DNA of 64,000 nucleotides, taken from the NCBI GenBank assembly GCA_963736325.1, contig CAVTOG010000002.1, positions 123,035 through 187,034 of the forward strand, read 5' to 3'. Numbering within the stretch: position 1 is the first letter of the stretch; each line of letters opens with the position of its first letter. Shown here in pieces: positions 1-7,847 of the stretch. Made by a program: the position numbers and the translations under genes. This stretch comes from Actinoallomurus sp963736325 (GTDB lineage: Bacteria > Actinomycetota > Actinomycetes > Streptosporangiales > Streptosporangiaceae). The notes under the pieces were generated by a model. It was not told the DNA's origin and searched no databases. It saw nothing but the letters and a program-made list of their open reading frames with translations.

Positions 1-725
1 GACAGGAAGCGCAGCAGCTCCAGGTAGATCCACACCAGGCTCAGGGTGAGCCCGAACGCGGCCATCCACGCCATCTTCTCCGGCGCTCCCGAGCGGACCC
101 CGTCCTCGATCGACCGGAAGTCCAGCAGCAGGTAGAGGCAGCCGACCGCGATCGCGACGAGGCTGAACAGGACGCCGATCGGGCCGTGTTCGCGGATGCC
201 GATGCCGCCGACGTGGAAGATCGAGACCAGCAGGTTGAGGAGCATCAGGCCGACGAGCGCCAGCCCGGCCGCGATGACGAACCGGACGAACGCGGGTGTC
301 ACCCGGACGATCCGCAGCGCGTAGACGGTGAGCATAGAGCCGAACGCCAGCCCGGTGCCGATCACCGCCTGCATCACGACCCCGTGGTAGAGGTCGTTGT
401 AGATGTGGCTGATGAGGCCGACCGCGACGCCGTACGAGGCCGCGAAGCCGAGCACGAGCGCCGGGTTGACCTTGCGGCCGAACGTCACGATCGCCCAGAA
501 GACCAGGCCGACGACGACCGCGAGGATCGCGATGCCGCCCATGAGGCGCTCGGGGACGAAGACCCACGCGAGCGCGCCTGCCGCGGTGAGCGTGGCGAGT
601 GTGAGGAAGGATCGGACCACGACGTCGTCGATGGTCATGGTCCGCGCCGCCGGGGCGTACAAGGCGGCGCCGGGGTGCCGCGCGAAGGCGCCGCGCCGGG
701 CGAAGACCGGGTTGCTGCTCTCCAT
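1..725 (-). CDS. Bax inhibitor-1/YccA family membrane protein (3' end outside window)
   Basis: Reading right to left, an open frame runs from an ATG at 725 off the left edge of the window, so the C-terminus is missing. The protein begins with a soluble stretch (MESSNPVFARRGAF) and then has about six to seven hydrophobic helices, including segments reading ILAVVVGLVFWAIVTFG and LVGLMLLNLLVSIFHVG. This layout and the N-terminal motif fit the actinobacterial Bax inhibitor-1/YccA-like integral membrane proteins. Their role in bacteria is not well defined; calcium leak and membrane-protein quality control have been proposed for relatives. A GGAGGG ribosome-binding site lies about seven bases before the ATG. 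The family call is from recognition of the fold pattern, not from a catalytic motif. Confidence 0.8.
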   Translation of the reverse strand, partial: MESSNPVFARRGAFARHPGAALYAPAARTMTIDDVVVRSFLTLATLTAAGALAWVFVPERLMGGIAILAVVVGLVFWAIVTFGRKVNPALVLGFAASYGVAVGLISHIYNDLYHGVVMQAVIGTGLAFGSMLTVYALRIVRVTPAFVRFVIAAGLALVGLMLLNLLVSIFHVGGIGIREHGPIGVLFSLVAIAVGCLYLLLDFRSIEDGVRSGAPEKMAWMAAFGLTLSLVWIYLELLRFL

Positions 726-846
726 GGGAGCCCTCCGAGGTTTCCTGTGTCCCTATGACGACCGGCCACCCCGTGGGGTTCCCAGGCGTCCTAGAGTGGC
801 ACACCTCGATGCAGGTACGGGTTGGACCAAAGCGGTCGGACCCACA

Positions 847-862
847 CTTGACCTCTGTCAAG
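847..862 (-). terminator. short hairpin just downstream of the 868-942 tRNA
   Basis: CTTGAC and GTCAAG form a perfect six-base inverted repeat with a four-base loop, starting six bases past the tRNA 3' end in the direction of tRNA transcription. It could be a weak terminator or a processing signal. There is no U-tract, so this is tentative. Confidence 0.3.
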
Positions 863-867
863 ACCGG

Positions 868-942
868 TGCCCCCGGTCGGAGTCGAACCGACACAAACGA
901 CTCTTTTAGGGAGTCTGCCTCTGCCTGTTGGGCTACGGGGGC
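868..942 (-). tRNA. tRNA with apparent anticodon UAA, short variable loop, C at position 33
   Basis: The 75-base cloverleaf folds fully: acceptor GCCCCCG/CGGGGGC with discriminator A, a short D stem GCC/GGC with the usual GG in the loop, anticodon stem GACTC/GAGTC, T stem GTCGG/CCGAC with loop TTCGACT. CCA is not encoded. The anticodon loop is CCTAAAA, giving UAA (would read the leucine codon UUA). Two things are odd. Leucine tRNAs normally have a long variable arm, while this one has about six bases. Position 33 is C instead of the almost universal U. The stems are all intact and a TATGAT -10 box lies just upstream, so it is not obviously a decayed pseudogene. The amino acid it carries cannot be assigned from sequence. 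Confidence 0.75.
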
Positions 943-948
943 GCCGTA

Positions 949-954
949 ATCATA
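949..954 (-). promoter_or_regulatory. -10 box for the unusual tRNA
   Basis: On the minus strand TATGAT stands seven bases before the first base of the tRNA, the spacing expected if transcription starts at the mature 5' end. No convincing -35 hexamer is visible upstream. The surrounding stretch 943-1041 is notably AT-rich for this genome and holds no gene. Confidence 0.4.
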
Positions 955-1041
955 CCGGCACCACGCCAATAGCGGACCGCTACGTAAATGCGGTCAGGAA
1001 TTCATATTACTGCTAGAACATAATTCGAACCCGAAGCGCGT

Positions 1042-2394
1042 TCAGTGTTTCTTGGTCGCCAGCTCGAACTCCTCGCGTGGATGCTCAAGGGACGATCCGA
1101 GCGAAACCACCTCGCGTTTGAAGAAGAGTGCCAAGGTCCAGTCGGCAGTGACCCTCGCCTTACGGTTCAAGGTCGGCATCCTGGACAGGTGATAGGTGCG
1201 GTGCATGAACCATGCGATGATTCCGCGCAACTTGATCCCATAGATCTGCGCAACACCTTTGTGGAGGCCAAGACTGGCCACAGATCCGGCATAGGCGTGT
1301 TTGTACGGTGTGAGCGACTTACCTCGCAACGATGCGACAACATTGTCGCCAAGGACCTTGGCCTGCCGTACCGCATGCTGGGCGTTGGGGGCGCAGAACT
1401 CTCCCGGTTTGGTGAGGTCTGGAACCGCCGCTATATCACCTGCGGTGAACGCGTTTTGTACGCCGTAAACAGTCAGTTCGGCGGTCGCTTTGACCCTTCC
1501 CTTATCATCGACAGGAAGATCGGTCGTCTTGACAACCGGATTCGGCTTGACTCCCGCGGTCCAAACGAGAGTTCCCGCACCGAACTCCTCGCCGTCACTG
1601 AGCACGAGGTGACCGCCCTCGGCCGACTTGAGCATCGTCTTCAGCCGGACGTCGATGCCGCGCCCCCGCAACGCCTCGACCGTCCACCTGCCCATGTCCG
1701 GGCCGACCTCGGGCAGGATGTGGTCGCTCGCCTCGACGAGCACCCACCGCATCTCCGAGGGATCCACGTTCGGGTAGTACGCACAGGCGTCGCGCGCCAT
1801 GTCCTCCAGCTCCGCGAGAGCCTCCACACCCGCGTACCCACCGCCGACGAACACGAAGGTCAGCGCGTGCCGCCGGGTCTCCTCGTCGGTCGTGGAGGCC
1901 GCGATGTCGAGCTGCGTGAGCACCTGGTTGCGAAGGTAGATCGCCTCGGCGACGGTCTTGAACCCGATGCCATGCTCGGCCAGGCCGGGGATCGGCAGCG
2001 TCCTGGAGATCGAGCCCGCGCAGAACACCAGGTCGTCGTACGGGACGGTGCGCGTCTCGGGCGGCCCGTCGACACTGCCCCTGCCGAGAACCTCCACGGT
2101 CGCCGTACGGCCGGCGTGGTCGATGCCGGTTACGCGGCCGTTGAGGATGTCCACCTTCGGCAGCACCCTCCGGAGCGAGACCACGACGTGCCGCGGCTCC
2201 AGGTTGCCGGCCGCCGCCTCCGGCAGGAACGGCTGATAGGTCATGTACGACCGCGGGTCGACGAGGGTGACCCGCAGCTCCCCCGAGGCGATCGCCCGGC
2301 GCATCTTCCGCTGCAGCCGGAGCGCGGTGTACATGCCGACGTAGCCGCCGCCGACGATGAGTACGTGGTGTGACATACCGGATGCGGTACCCAT
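1042..2394 (-). CDS. ndh: type II NADH dehydrogenase (NDH-2), FAD-dependent
   Basis: Monotopic membrane flavoprotein that oxidises NADH and passes electrons to menaquinone without pumping protons. The FAD-binding Rossmann motif GGGYVG is at residues 15-20, the second nucleotide-binding motif VGGGYAGVEA near residue 181, and the FAD-contacting TAGDIAAVPD near residue 320. The C-terminal 60 residues are basic and aromatic, as in the membrane-docking region of the family. At 450 residues the length is normal. I chose the ATG at 2394 because GGGAGAG sits just before it; the frame stays open to 2484, and MSHHVLIVGGG at 2376 is another possible start. A Rex-like operator lies 27 bases upstream of the chosen start. 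Confidence 0.85.
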   Translation of the reverse strand: MGTASGMSHHVLIVGGGYVGMYTALRLQRKMRRAIASGELRVTLVDPRSYMTYQPFLPEAAAGNLEPRHVVVSLRRVLPKVDILNGRVTGIDHAGRTATVEVLGRGSVDGPPETRTVPYDDLVFCAGSISRTLPIPGLAEHGIGFKTVAEAIYLRNQVLTQLDIAASTTDEETRRHALTFVFVGGGYAGVEALAELEDMARDACAYYPNVDPSEMRWVLVEASDHILPEVGPDMGRWTVEALRGRGIDVRLKTMLKSAEGGHLVLSDGEEFGAGTLVWTAGVKPNPVVKTTDLPVDDKGRVKATAELTVYGVQNAFTAGDIAAVPDLTKPGEFCAPNAQHAVRQAKVLGDNVVASLRGKSLTPYKHAYAGSVASLGLHKGVAQIYGIKLRGIIAWFMHRTYHLSRMPTLNRKARVTADWTLALFFKREVVSLGSSLEHPREEFELATKKH

Positions 2395-2420
2395 GACACT
2401 CTCCCGAAACGAGCGAGACT

Positions 2421-2438
2421 TTGTGAAAGTTTTCACGA
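2421..2438 (-). promoter_or_regulatory. Rex (NADH/NAD+ sensor) operator-like site upstream of ndh
   Basis: The 18 bases TTGTGAAAGTTTTCACGA fit the Rex consensus TTGTGAA-N4-TTCACAA with one mismatch. Rex is the actinobacterial redox repressor that senses the NADH/NAD+ ratio and is known in other species to control ndh and cytochrome bd genes. Its position 27-44 bases before the ndh start codon would let the repressor block transcription or early elongation. That it works here is inferred. Confidence 0.65.
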
Positions 2439-2484
2439 GCTTCGTGTCCACGGTACTCCGGCGGACCTCGGCGCGGAGGATCAC

Positions 2485-3077
2485 CCCATGTGAACCCGAT
2501 CACCTCCGAACCAGTCGGGGACATCTCGCGTCATAGCTGTCGGGAAGCGGGAGAACGAAGCTGTGGGCAGGGCACGGGGGCGTCCAGAGGAAGCGGGGGC
2601 TCCACTGGGCACCCTCCTGCCCACTGCACCGCTCCCGCCGACACAACGGCCCGCCGCGGGCATGAGGGGACCGCAGGCAGACCGGAATCGCAGAGCCCAA
2701 CCACCTGAGACCGAAGCACCGAGATCAGGCCTAGCCCAGGATCAGACGTCCCGGAACCGGCAGACCGAAGTCGTGCAGACCAAGGTCGGTCCGGACCGGA
2801 ATCGGGCCGGACCGAAGTCGGACCGAAGTCGGGCAACCCGGAATCGGACCAGGCCGCTCGGGGAGGCCGGGATCGGAGCAGGCCGCTCGGGGAGGCCGGG
2901 ATCGGAGCAGGCCGCTCGGGGAGGCCGGGATCGGAGCAGGCCGAGGTCAGGCCAGGCCCGGGATCGAGACGGATGGAGATCGGACCAGACCGGAGTCAGG
3001 CCGGGTCGAGATCGGGCCGGGATCGGATCGGGCCGGACCGAGATCGGGCCAGGTCGGGATTAGGGGCCAGGCCGAGA
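2485..3077. repeat. gene-free stretch rich in short G/C-type degenerate repeats
   Basis: No convincing gene is seen in this 593-base stretch between ndh and the glycosylase gene. From about 2700 it is built of degenerate units around GGACCGGAATCGG, GGACCGAAGTCGG and GATCGGGCCGG, with a perfect tandem triplication inside it. The open frames on both strands are low-complexity Arg/Gly/Asp-rich translations of the repeat and do not look like proteins. The repeat reaches up to the stop codon of the downstream minus-strand gene. Confidence 0.6.
2852..2938. repeat. perfect 29-bp tandem repeat, three copies
   Basis: Three identical 29-base units (2852-2880, 2881-2909, 2910-2938) begin GGCCGCTCGGGGAGGCC and end GGATCGGAGCA. 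They are exact copies inside a wider field of degenerate repeats. Identity between units suggests a recent slippage expansion, so copy number may vary between strains. Confidence 0.9.
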
Positions 3078-3902
3078 TCAAGCCGGGCCGGGGGTGGGCA
3101 GGCCGGACAAAGTGCGGGCTCGGGTGAAGACGGCGTCGAGCATCGGCTCGGTGACGCGGCCGGTGAAGGTGTTCTGCTGGCTTGGGTGGTAGCAGCCCAG
3201 GAGGGTCACCGGCTCGCCGTCCGGGGCGGTCGCCGGGATTTCGGCTCCGTGGCCGAAGGGCGCGCGTGGTGATGGCAGCGTGTAGCCGGCCTGCTTGAGG
3301 GCCGGCCACAGGGCCTGCCAGCCGTACCCGCCGAGGACGACGATCGCCCGGGTCGAGGCGGCGACGAACTTCAGCTCCTCGACCAGCCATGGGGAACACG
3401 CGTCGCGTTCGGCCGGGGTCGGCTTGTTGCCGGGCGGCGCGCAGCGTACCGGGGCGAGCATGCGGGCGCCCAGCAGGCGCTGGCCGTCGCCGGCGTGCAC
3501 GCTCGTCGGGATCGCGGCCAGGCCCACGCGGTGGAGCGAGGCGAACAGCCAGTCACCGCTGCGGTCACCGGTGAAGATCCGCCCCGTACGGTTGCCGCCG
3601 TGCGCGGCGGGCGCGAGCCCGACGATGAGCACCCGCGGCTCCGGGTCGCCCCAGCCCGCGACCGGCCGCCCCCAGTACTCCTCGTCCGCGAAGGCACGGC
3701 GGCGTTCGACCGCGACCCGTTCCCGCCACTCGACGAGCCGCGGACAGGCACGGCACACGGACTGACGCGCGACGAGCTCCCCGAGGTCGGGAGCCCCCTC
3801 CGCGAGCCGACGTACACCCGCGGCGTCGCCGGCGACAGGCGTGCCGGGCGTGGCGGGGTCACCGGGCCAGCCGCTCCCAGGCGGGACGTACGGGGCGTTC
3901 AC
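3078..3902 (-). CDS. family 5 uracil-DNA glycosylase (UdgB-like)
   Basis: Base-excision repair enzyme that removes uracil and other deaminated bases from DNA. Motif 1, GLAPAAHGGNRTGR, is at residues 95-108 and has the Ala-Ala-His arrangement typical of family 5 rather than the Asp or Asn of other families. Motif 2, HPSQQN, is at 239-244. Cys50 and Cys53 (CRAC), with Cys residues in the PVRCAPP and RDACS segments, fit the four ligands of the iron-sulfur cluster of this group. The 274-residue length fits. The GTG start at 3902 is preceded by GGAGG. Its stop codon touches the repeat field at 2700-3077. Confidence 0.88.
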   Translation of the reverse strand: MNAPYVPPGSGWPGDPATPGTPVAGDAAGVRRLAEGAPDLGELVARQSVCRACPRLVEWRERVAVERRRAFADEEYWGRPVAGWGDPEPRVLIVGLAPAAHGGNRTGRIFTGDRSGDWLFASLHRVGLAAIPTSVHAGDGQRLLGARMLAPVRCAPPGNKPTPAERDACSPWLVEELKFVAASTRAIVVLGGYGWQALWPALKQAGYTLPSPRAPFGHGAEIPATAPDGEPVTLLGCYHPSQQNTFTGRVTEPMLDAVFTRARTLSGLPTPGPA

Positions 3903-4087
3903 GCTCAGACCTCCGGATCAGACTCGACGGCACATACGTACACGAGAACCGGGACGGCTTCAGGCACGCGACATGCTCCACGCCCGAACCAACATGCGCG
4001 AGCGGCCGAGAACACGCCCGCCACCGTCCTGAACGATCGGCGCAGGGCGGTGTGGGCGGGTGTTGAGGTTTCGGTCGGGTTTGTCGG

Positions 4088-5104
4088 TCAGGTCAGGGAC
4101 CAGGCGATGCCGTCGAGGATGTCGTGTTCGCTCACGACGATGTCGGCGAAGCCGTACTCGCGCATGATGCGGTCGAGGATGAGGGCGCCCGCGCCGATGA
4201 CGTCGACGCGGCCGGGGTGCATGACGCCGATGGCGGCGCGTTCCGCGTGGTCGGCGTGGAGGAGCATCCGGGTCACGTCGTGGACCTGGCGGGCCTTGAT
4301 GCGGGACAGGTGGAGACGCTCGGGGTCGTACTCCGGCAGGTCGAGGGCGATGCCGGCGACCGTCGCCACCGAGCCTGCCAGGCCGACCAGGGTCTTGGCC
4401 TGATCCACCGGGACGACCGGCTCGTTCGGGGGCGGAGGTGGCGGCTCGCTGCCGGGTGGGTGGACGATCGTGGCGGCGTCGGCGCCTCGGGGCGGCAACG
4501 GTGCTCCGCTGCGTACGGCCGCCAGGGCGGCGTCGATGTCGGCCACGGCCGAGGCGACCTGTTCGGGTGAGGGCGGATCGGAGCGCAGGTGGCGTTCGGT
4601 CATGCGGACGCAGCCGATGTCGACCGATCGGGAGGCCTCGACGCCGCTGGTGCCGAGGACGAACTCGGTGGACCCGCCGCCGATGTCGACGACCAGGTAC
4701 GGGCGCATGGGGCGCAGGGCGGCCAGGTCGCGTGTCGCGCCGGCGAAGGAGAGCTGGGCCTCCTCCGCGCCGGTGACCACCTCGGGCTCGACGCCGAAGA
4801 TCTCGACGACGCCGCGTACGAAGTCGTCGCGGTTGGCGGCGTCGCGGGTGGCGCTGGTCGCCACGACGCGGACCTTCTCGACGTCGTGGCCGTTGATGAG
4901 CTTGGCGAAGCCTCGCATGGCGGTGAACGTGCGGTCGAGGGCCTCGGGTGCGAGGCGTCCGGTCTCGTCGACGCCCTGCCCCAGCCGCACGATCTCCATG
5001 CGGCGTTCGAGGTCGGTCAGGTGCCCGTCGGCGATGTCGGCGATCAGCAGCCGGACCGAGTTGGTACCGCAGTCGACCGCGGCCACGCGCGTGGGTGTGC
5101 TCAC
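4088..5104 (-). CDS. ppx: exopolyphosphatase, Ppx/GppA family
   Basis: Member of the ASKHA-fold phosphatases that hydrolyse polyphosphate or pppGpp. The N-terminal phosphate-binding motif AAVDCGTNSVRLLI is at residues 8-21 and the second phosphate motif, VVDIGGGSTEFVLG, near 137-150. The 338-residue length matches the short two-domain actinobacterial form. A proline-rich insert (PPGSEPPPPPPNEP) near residue 216 is unusual and probably a loop. The GTG start overlaps the stop of the DUF501 gene, so the two are translationally coupled. It is last in the eno-divIC-DUF501-ppx block that is conserved in actinobacteria. Whether it acts on polyphosphate or pppGpp cannot be told from sequence. Confidence 0.87.
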   Translation of the reverse strand: MSTPTRVAAVDCGTNSVRLLIADIADGHLTDLERRMEIVRLGQGVDETGRLAPEALDRTFTAMRGFAKLINGHDVEKVRVVATSATRDAANRDDFVRGVVEIFGVEPEVVTGAEEAQLSFAGATRDLAALRPMRPYLVVDIGGGSTEFVLGTSGVEASRSVDIGCVRMTERHLRSDPPSPEQVASAVADIDAALAAVRSGAPLPPRGADAATIVHPPGSEPPPPPPNEPVVPVDQAKTLVGLAGSVATVAGIALDLPEYDPERLHLSRIKARQVHDVTRMLLHADHAERAAIGVMHPGRVDVIGAGALILDRIMREYGFADIVVSEHDILDGIAWSLT

Positions 5105-5760
5105 GATTCGTCCGCCTCCCTGCCGGCCTGACCGGCGCGGCCCCCCAAGGATCCCGGTGTACGGGCCGCGCCGCGTATCTCCGGCTCGCTCACTCTTTCC
5201 TCCGGCGAATCCGCCGTTTCAGTGATCATGACAGTTTCTTGACACGGATGACAGATGCCGAGTGAAGTTGGTATGCAGCCGCCGCTTTGCCACCACTCCG
5301 GCAAGGCGTCGAGCGCCTCGCGGCCGAAGGGGTTGGCTCCGGGAACGGCCAGTTCGTGGGCGACCAGAGCGTGCAGGCATTTCACGCGGGCGGGCATTCC
5401 GCCGGCGCTCTGGGTGCCCTCCGCCAGCGGCTCCAGCCCCTGCTCACGCGCGGCGTCGTCGCGGCGGTCGAGGTAGTCGCGGTGCGCGGTCTCGTACGCC
5501 TCGGACAGGCCGGGCTCGCTCGCCAGGCGCGCGGTCATGTCGCGCATGAGCCCGCTCGCCTCCAGTGTGCCGATGGCGGATGCCGCCTTTGGACAGGTCA
5601 GGTAGTACAGCGTGGGGAACGGGCTGCCGTCCGCGAGCCGCGGCGCGGTCTCCACCACGTCGGGCGCCCCGCACGGGCAGCGATGCGCGACCGCCCGCAG
5701 GCCGCGCGGCTCTCGGCCGAGCTGCGCCGTCACGGCCGCCACATCGCATTCGTCGATCAC
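5101..5760 (-). CDS. DUF501 family protein
   Basis: Conserved actinobacterial protein of unknown function, 219 residues. The DUF501 core is visible in the N-terminal two thirds: QLGREPRGLRAVAHRCPCGAPDVVETAPRL followed by PFPTLYYLTCPKA, with Cys residues that could bind a metal, and a C-terminal CxxC pair (CHPC) near residue 173. The last 40 residues are charged and probably disordered. It sits between divIC and ppx as in other actinomycetes and overlaps ppx by four bases. The fixed order next to eno and a division gene is conserved, but no biochemical role can be given. Confidence 0.8.
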   Translation of the reverse strand: MIDECDVAAVTAQLGREPRGLRAVAHRCPCGAPDVVETAPRLADGSPFPTLYYLTCPKAASAIGTLEASGLMRDMTARLASEPGLSEAYETAHRDYLDRRDDAAREQGLEPLAEGTQSAGGMPARVKCLHALVAHELAVPGANPFGREALDALPEWWQSGGCIPTSLGICHPCQETVMITETADSPEERVSEPEIRGAARTPGSLGGRAGQAGREADES

Positions 5761-5833
5761 CGGTGCCCCTCCGGATGGCCGCAGCCGACAGTGTCGCCGA
5801 CAAAGCTAAGCGTGAGCTGCAAGATCATGTGAG

Positions 5834-6301
5834 TCAGCGGCGCCGATCGGCCGCGTCGACCGAGTGCCAGAGTGTGACGTACCACGGCGGTGTCGCGGGT
5901 GCGGCCTTGTGGCTCGCCTCCTGGCCGCCCTCCTGGTCGCCGCCGAGCACGACGTAGCACTTCGCGCCCGGGTCGCACATGTGGAGCCTGCGCCTGGCCT
6001 CACGCCGGACGTAGGACTCGTCGCCGAGCCGTTGCTTCTGCAGGGCGAGCTGCTGGACCTGCTGCTGCGCCTGCCGCTGCTGAACGCGCAGCTGGGCGAT
6101 CTCGCGGCGCTGCGCGATGTACTCGCGTACGGGATAGGCGAGGCTGAGCGCGATCGCGCAGGCGACGACCGCCAGGATCGCGGCGCGGCTCGTCAGGTGA
6201 GCGCGCCGCAGCTCCTTGGCGTCCGCCTCCGTGTCGGGCACCGGCCGGCGTCTGTCGTTCGGCGCCGGCCGTTTGTCCGTCGCACGCTTGTCCTCGGCCA
6301 T
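5834..6301 (-). CDS. septum formation initiator, FtsB/DivIC family
   Basis: Small bitopic division protein that forms the FtsQ/DivIB-FtsL-FtsB/DivIC complex at the septum. It has a basic, Pro-rich cytoplasmic N-terminus (residues 1-38), one membrane segment around 40-60 (AAILAVVACAIALSLAYPV), and then a Gln/Arg-rich coiled coil (QRREIAQLRVQQRQAQQQVQQ) up to about residue 100. The motif SYVRREARRRLHMCDPGAKCYVV after the coil is typical of actinobacterial members. The gene begins 11 bases after the eno stop, and DUF501 and ppx follow it, so all four are probably co-transcribed. Confidence 0.85.
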   Translation of the reverse strand: MAEDKRATDKRPAPNDRRRPVPDTEADAKELRRAHLTSRAAILAVVACAIALSLAYPVREYIAQRREIAQLRVQQRQAQQQVQQLALQKQRLGDESYVRREARRRLHMCDPGAKCYVVLGGDQEGGQEASHKAAPATPPWYVTLWHSVDAADRRR

Positions 6302-6312
6302 GAGTACGGGCT

Positions 6313-7593
6313 CTACTCCCAGCGGAATCTGGGGAACGCCGCGGCGCCGGCGTAGCGGGCGGCGTCATCGAGGAGCTCCTCGATGCGGAGCAGCTGGTTG
6401 TACTTGGCGACCCGGTCGCTTCGCGCGGGGGCGCCGGTCTTGATCTGGCCGCAGTTCGTGGCGACGGCCAGGTCGGCGATGGTGGTGTCCTCGGTCTCGC
6501 CGGAGCGGTGGCTCATCATGCAGCGGAAGCCATTGGATTGTGCGAGGGAGACGGCGTCGAGCGTCTCGGTAAGCGTGCCGATCTGGTTGACCTTGACCAG
6601 CAGCGCGTTGGCCGAACCGTCGTCGATGCCGCGCTGGAGCCGCTCGGGGTTGGTGACGAACAGGTCGTCGCCGACGATCTGGACGCGGTCGCCGACGGCG
6701 TCCGTGAGGGCCTTCCAGCCGCTCCAGTCCTCTTCCGACAGCGGGTCCTCGATGGAGACCAGCGGGTACGCGTCGAGCAGCTCTCCGTAGTAGGAGGCCA
6801 TCTCCTCGGCGCTGCGCTTGGCGCCCTCGAACTCGTACACGCCGTCGGTGTAGAACTCCGTGGCGGCCACGTCGAGGGCCAGCGCGATGTCGGCGCCGGG
6901 CCGGAAGCCGGCCTTCTTGATCGCCTCGATGATGAGGTCGAGGGCGTCGCGGTTGCTCGGCAGCTCCGGGGCGAACCCGCCCTCGTCGCCGAGGCCGGTC
7001 GCTAGGCCGCGGCCCTTCAGCACGGACTTGAGCGCGTGGTACGTCTCGGCGCCCCAGCGGACGGCCTCGCTGAAGGTCGGCGCGCCGATCGGCGCGACCA
7101 TGAACTCCTGGATGTCGACGCTGGTGTCGGCGTGCGCGCCGCCGTTGAGGATGTTCATCATCGGCACCGGGAGCAGGTGCGCGTTGGGGCCGCCGACGTA
7201 GCGGAACAGCGGGAGGTTCGCGGTCTTGGCGGCGGCCTTGGCGACGGCCAGGCTCACGCCGAGCATGGCGTTGGCGCCCAGCCGCGACTTGTCGGGGCTG
7301 CCGTCGAGGTCGATCAGCGCCTGGTCGACCAGGCGCTGGTCGTCGGCGTCGTATCCGAGGACCTCGGGCGCGATCTCGTCGAGCACGCCGAGGACGGCCT
7401 TCTCGACGCCCTTGCCGTTGTAGCGCTCGCCGCCGTCACGCAGCTCGACGGCCTCGAACTGGCCGGTCGACGCGCCGCTCGGCACCGCGGCGCGCGCCTC
7501 GGTGCCGTCGTCGAGGAGGACCTCGACCTCGACGGTGGGATTACCACGGGAGTCGAGGATCTCCCGAGCGTGTACGGCGTCGATCGACGACAC
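6313..7593 (-). CDS. eno: enolase (phosphopyruvate hydratase)
   Basis: Glycolytic enzyme converting 2-phosphoglycerate to phosphoenolpyruvate with Mg2+. The 426-residue length is standard. The N-terminus (SIDAVHAREILDSRGNPTVE), the loop GDEGGFAPEL carrying the catalytic Glu, the metal-binding SIEDPLSEEDW segment, and the signature SHRSGETEDTTIADLAVA are all present. The start is a GTG at 7593 with AAGGAG just upstream. It is the first gene of the eno-divIC-DUF501-ppx run; the 7594-7847 gap must hold its promoter, but I see no clear -35/-10 pair for it. Confidence 0.97.
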   Translation of the reverse strand: MSSIDAVHAREILDSRGNPTVEVEVLLDDGTEARAAVPSGASTGQFEAVELRDGGERYNGKGVEKAVLGVLDEIAPEVLGYDADDQRLVDQALIDLDGSPDKSRLGANAMLGVSLAVAKAAAKTANLPLFRYVGGPNAHLLPVPMMNILNGGAHADTSVDIQEFMVAPIGAPTFSEAVRWGAETYHALKSVLKGRGLATGLGDEGGFAPELPSNRDALDLIIEAIKKAGFRPGADIALALDVAATEFYTDGVYEFEGAKRSAEEMASYYGELLDAYPLVSIEDPLSEEDWSGWKALTDAVGDRVQIVGDDLFVTNPERLQRGIDDGSANALLVKVNQIGTLTETLDAVSLAQSNGFRCMMSHRSGETEDTTIADLAVATNCGQIKTGAPARSDRVAKYNQLLRIEELLDDAARYAGAAAFPRFRWE

Positions 7594-7794
7594 TTGAGCT
7601 CCTTGTGATGACTACCGGACGTTTCGCCCCCAGAGCCTAGCCGCCCCTGTTGGGGCCGCGGCGCAACGCCACCCCATTCGGCAATTCGGTTCACCGTCGG
7701 TAAGTCACCGGGCACGGCAGATCGTCGGCATTTTTCTTCTGTGGTCAGGCGGTTACACCACTCTCGCCTGGACTTGACGAGCGCTTCGCACACC

Positions 7795-7835
7795 TTGTCT
7801 ACTTAGGCGACCAAACAGACATGTTCTATAGACAA
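7795..7835 (+). promoter_or_regulatory. inverted repeat upstream of the ABC importer genes, possible operator
   Basis: TTGTCTA at 7795-7801 and TAGACAA at 7829-7835 are exact inverted copies, 27 bases apart, ending 12 bases before the start codon at 7848. A TTGACG hexamer at 7774-7779 could be a -35 element. The arrangement suits a regulator controlling sulfonate or nitrogen uptake, but no known motif is recognised. Confidence 0.3.
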
Positions 7836-7847
7836 TGTGGAGATGCG

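Noticed and set aside
847..862. Possible TTGACA promoter for the Bax inhibitor-like gene
   Set aside because: TTGACA is present on the minus strand but no -10 box follows at 16-19 bases; the inverted repeat explains the hexamer better.
1045..2373. Long plus-strand frame opposite ndh
   Set aside because: It is fully antisense to a well-defined NDH-2 gene, and its translation is Arg/Asp/Gly-rich with no domain; such shadows are common in high-GC DNA.
2850..2940. CRISPR-like array
   Set aside because: The 29-base units follow each other without spacers and no cas genes are nearby, so it is a simple tandem repeat.
2563..3063. Plus-strand frame of about 166 codons in the repeat field
   Set aside because: The translation is only the repeat read as Arg/Gly/Asp/Ser units, with no start signal and no hydrophobic core.
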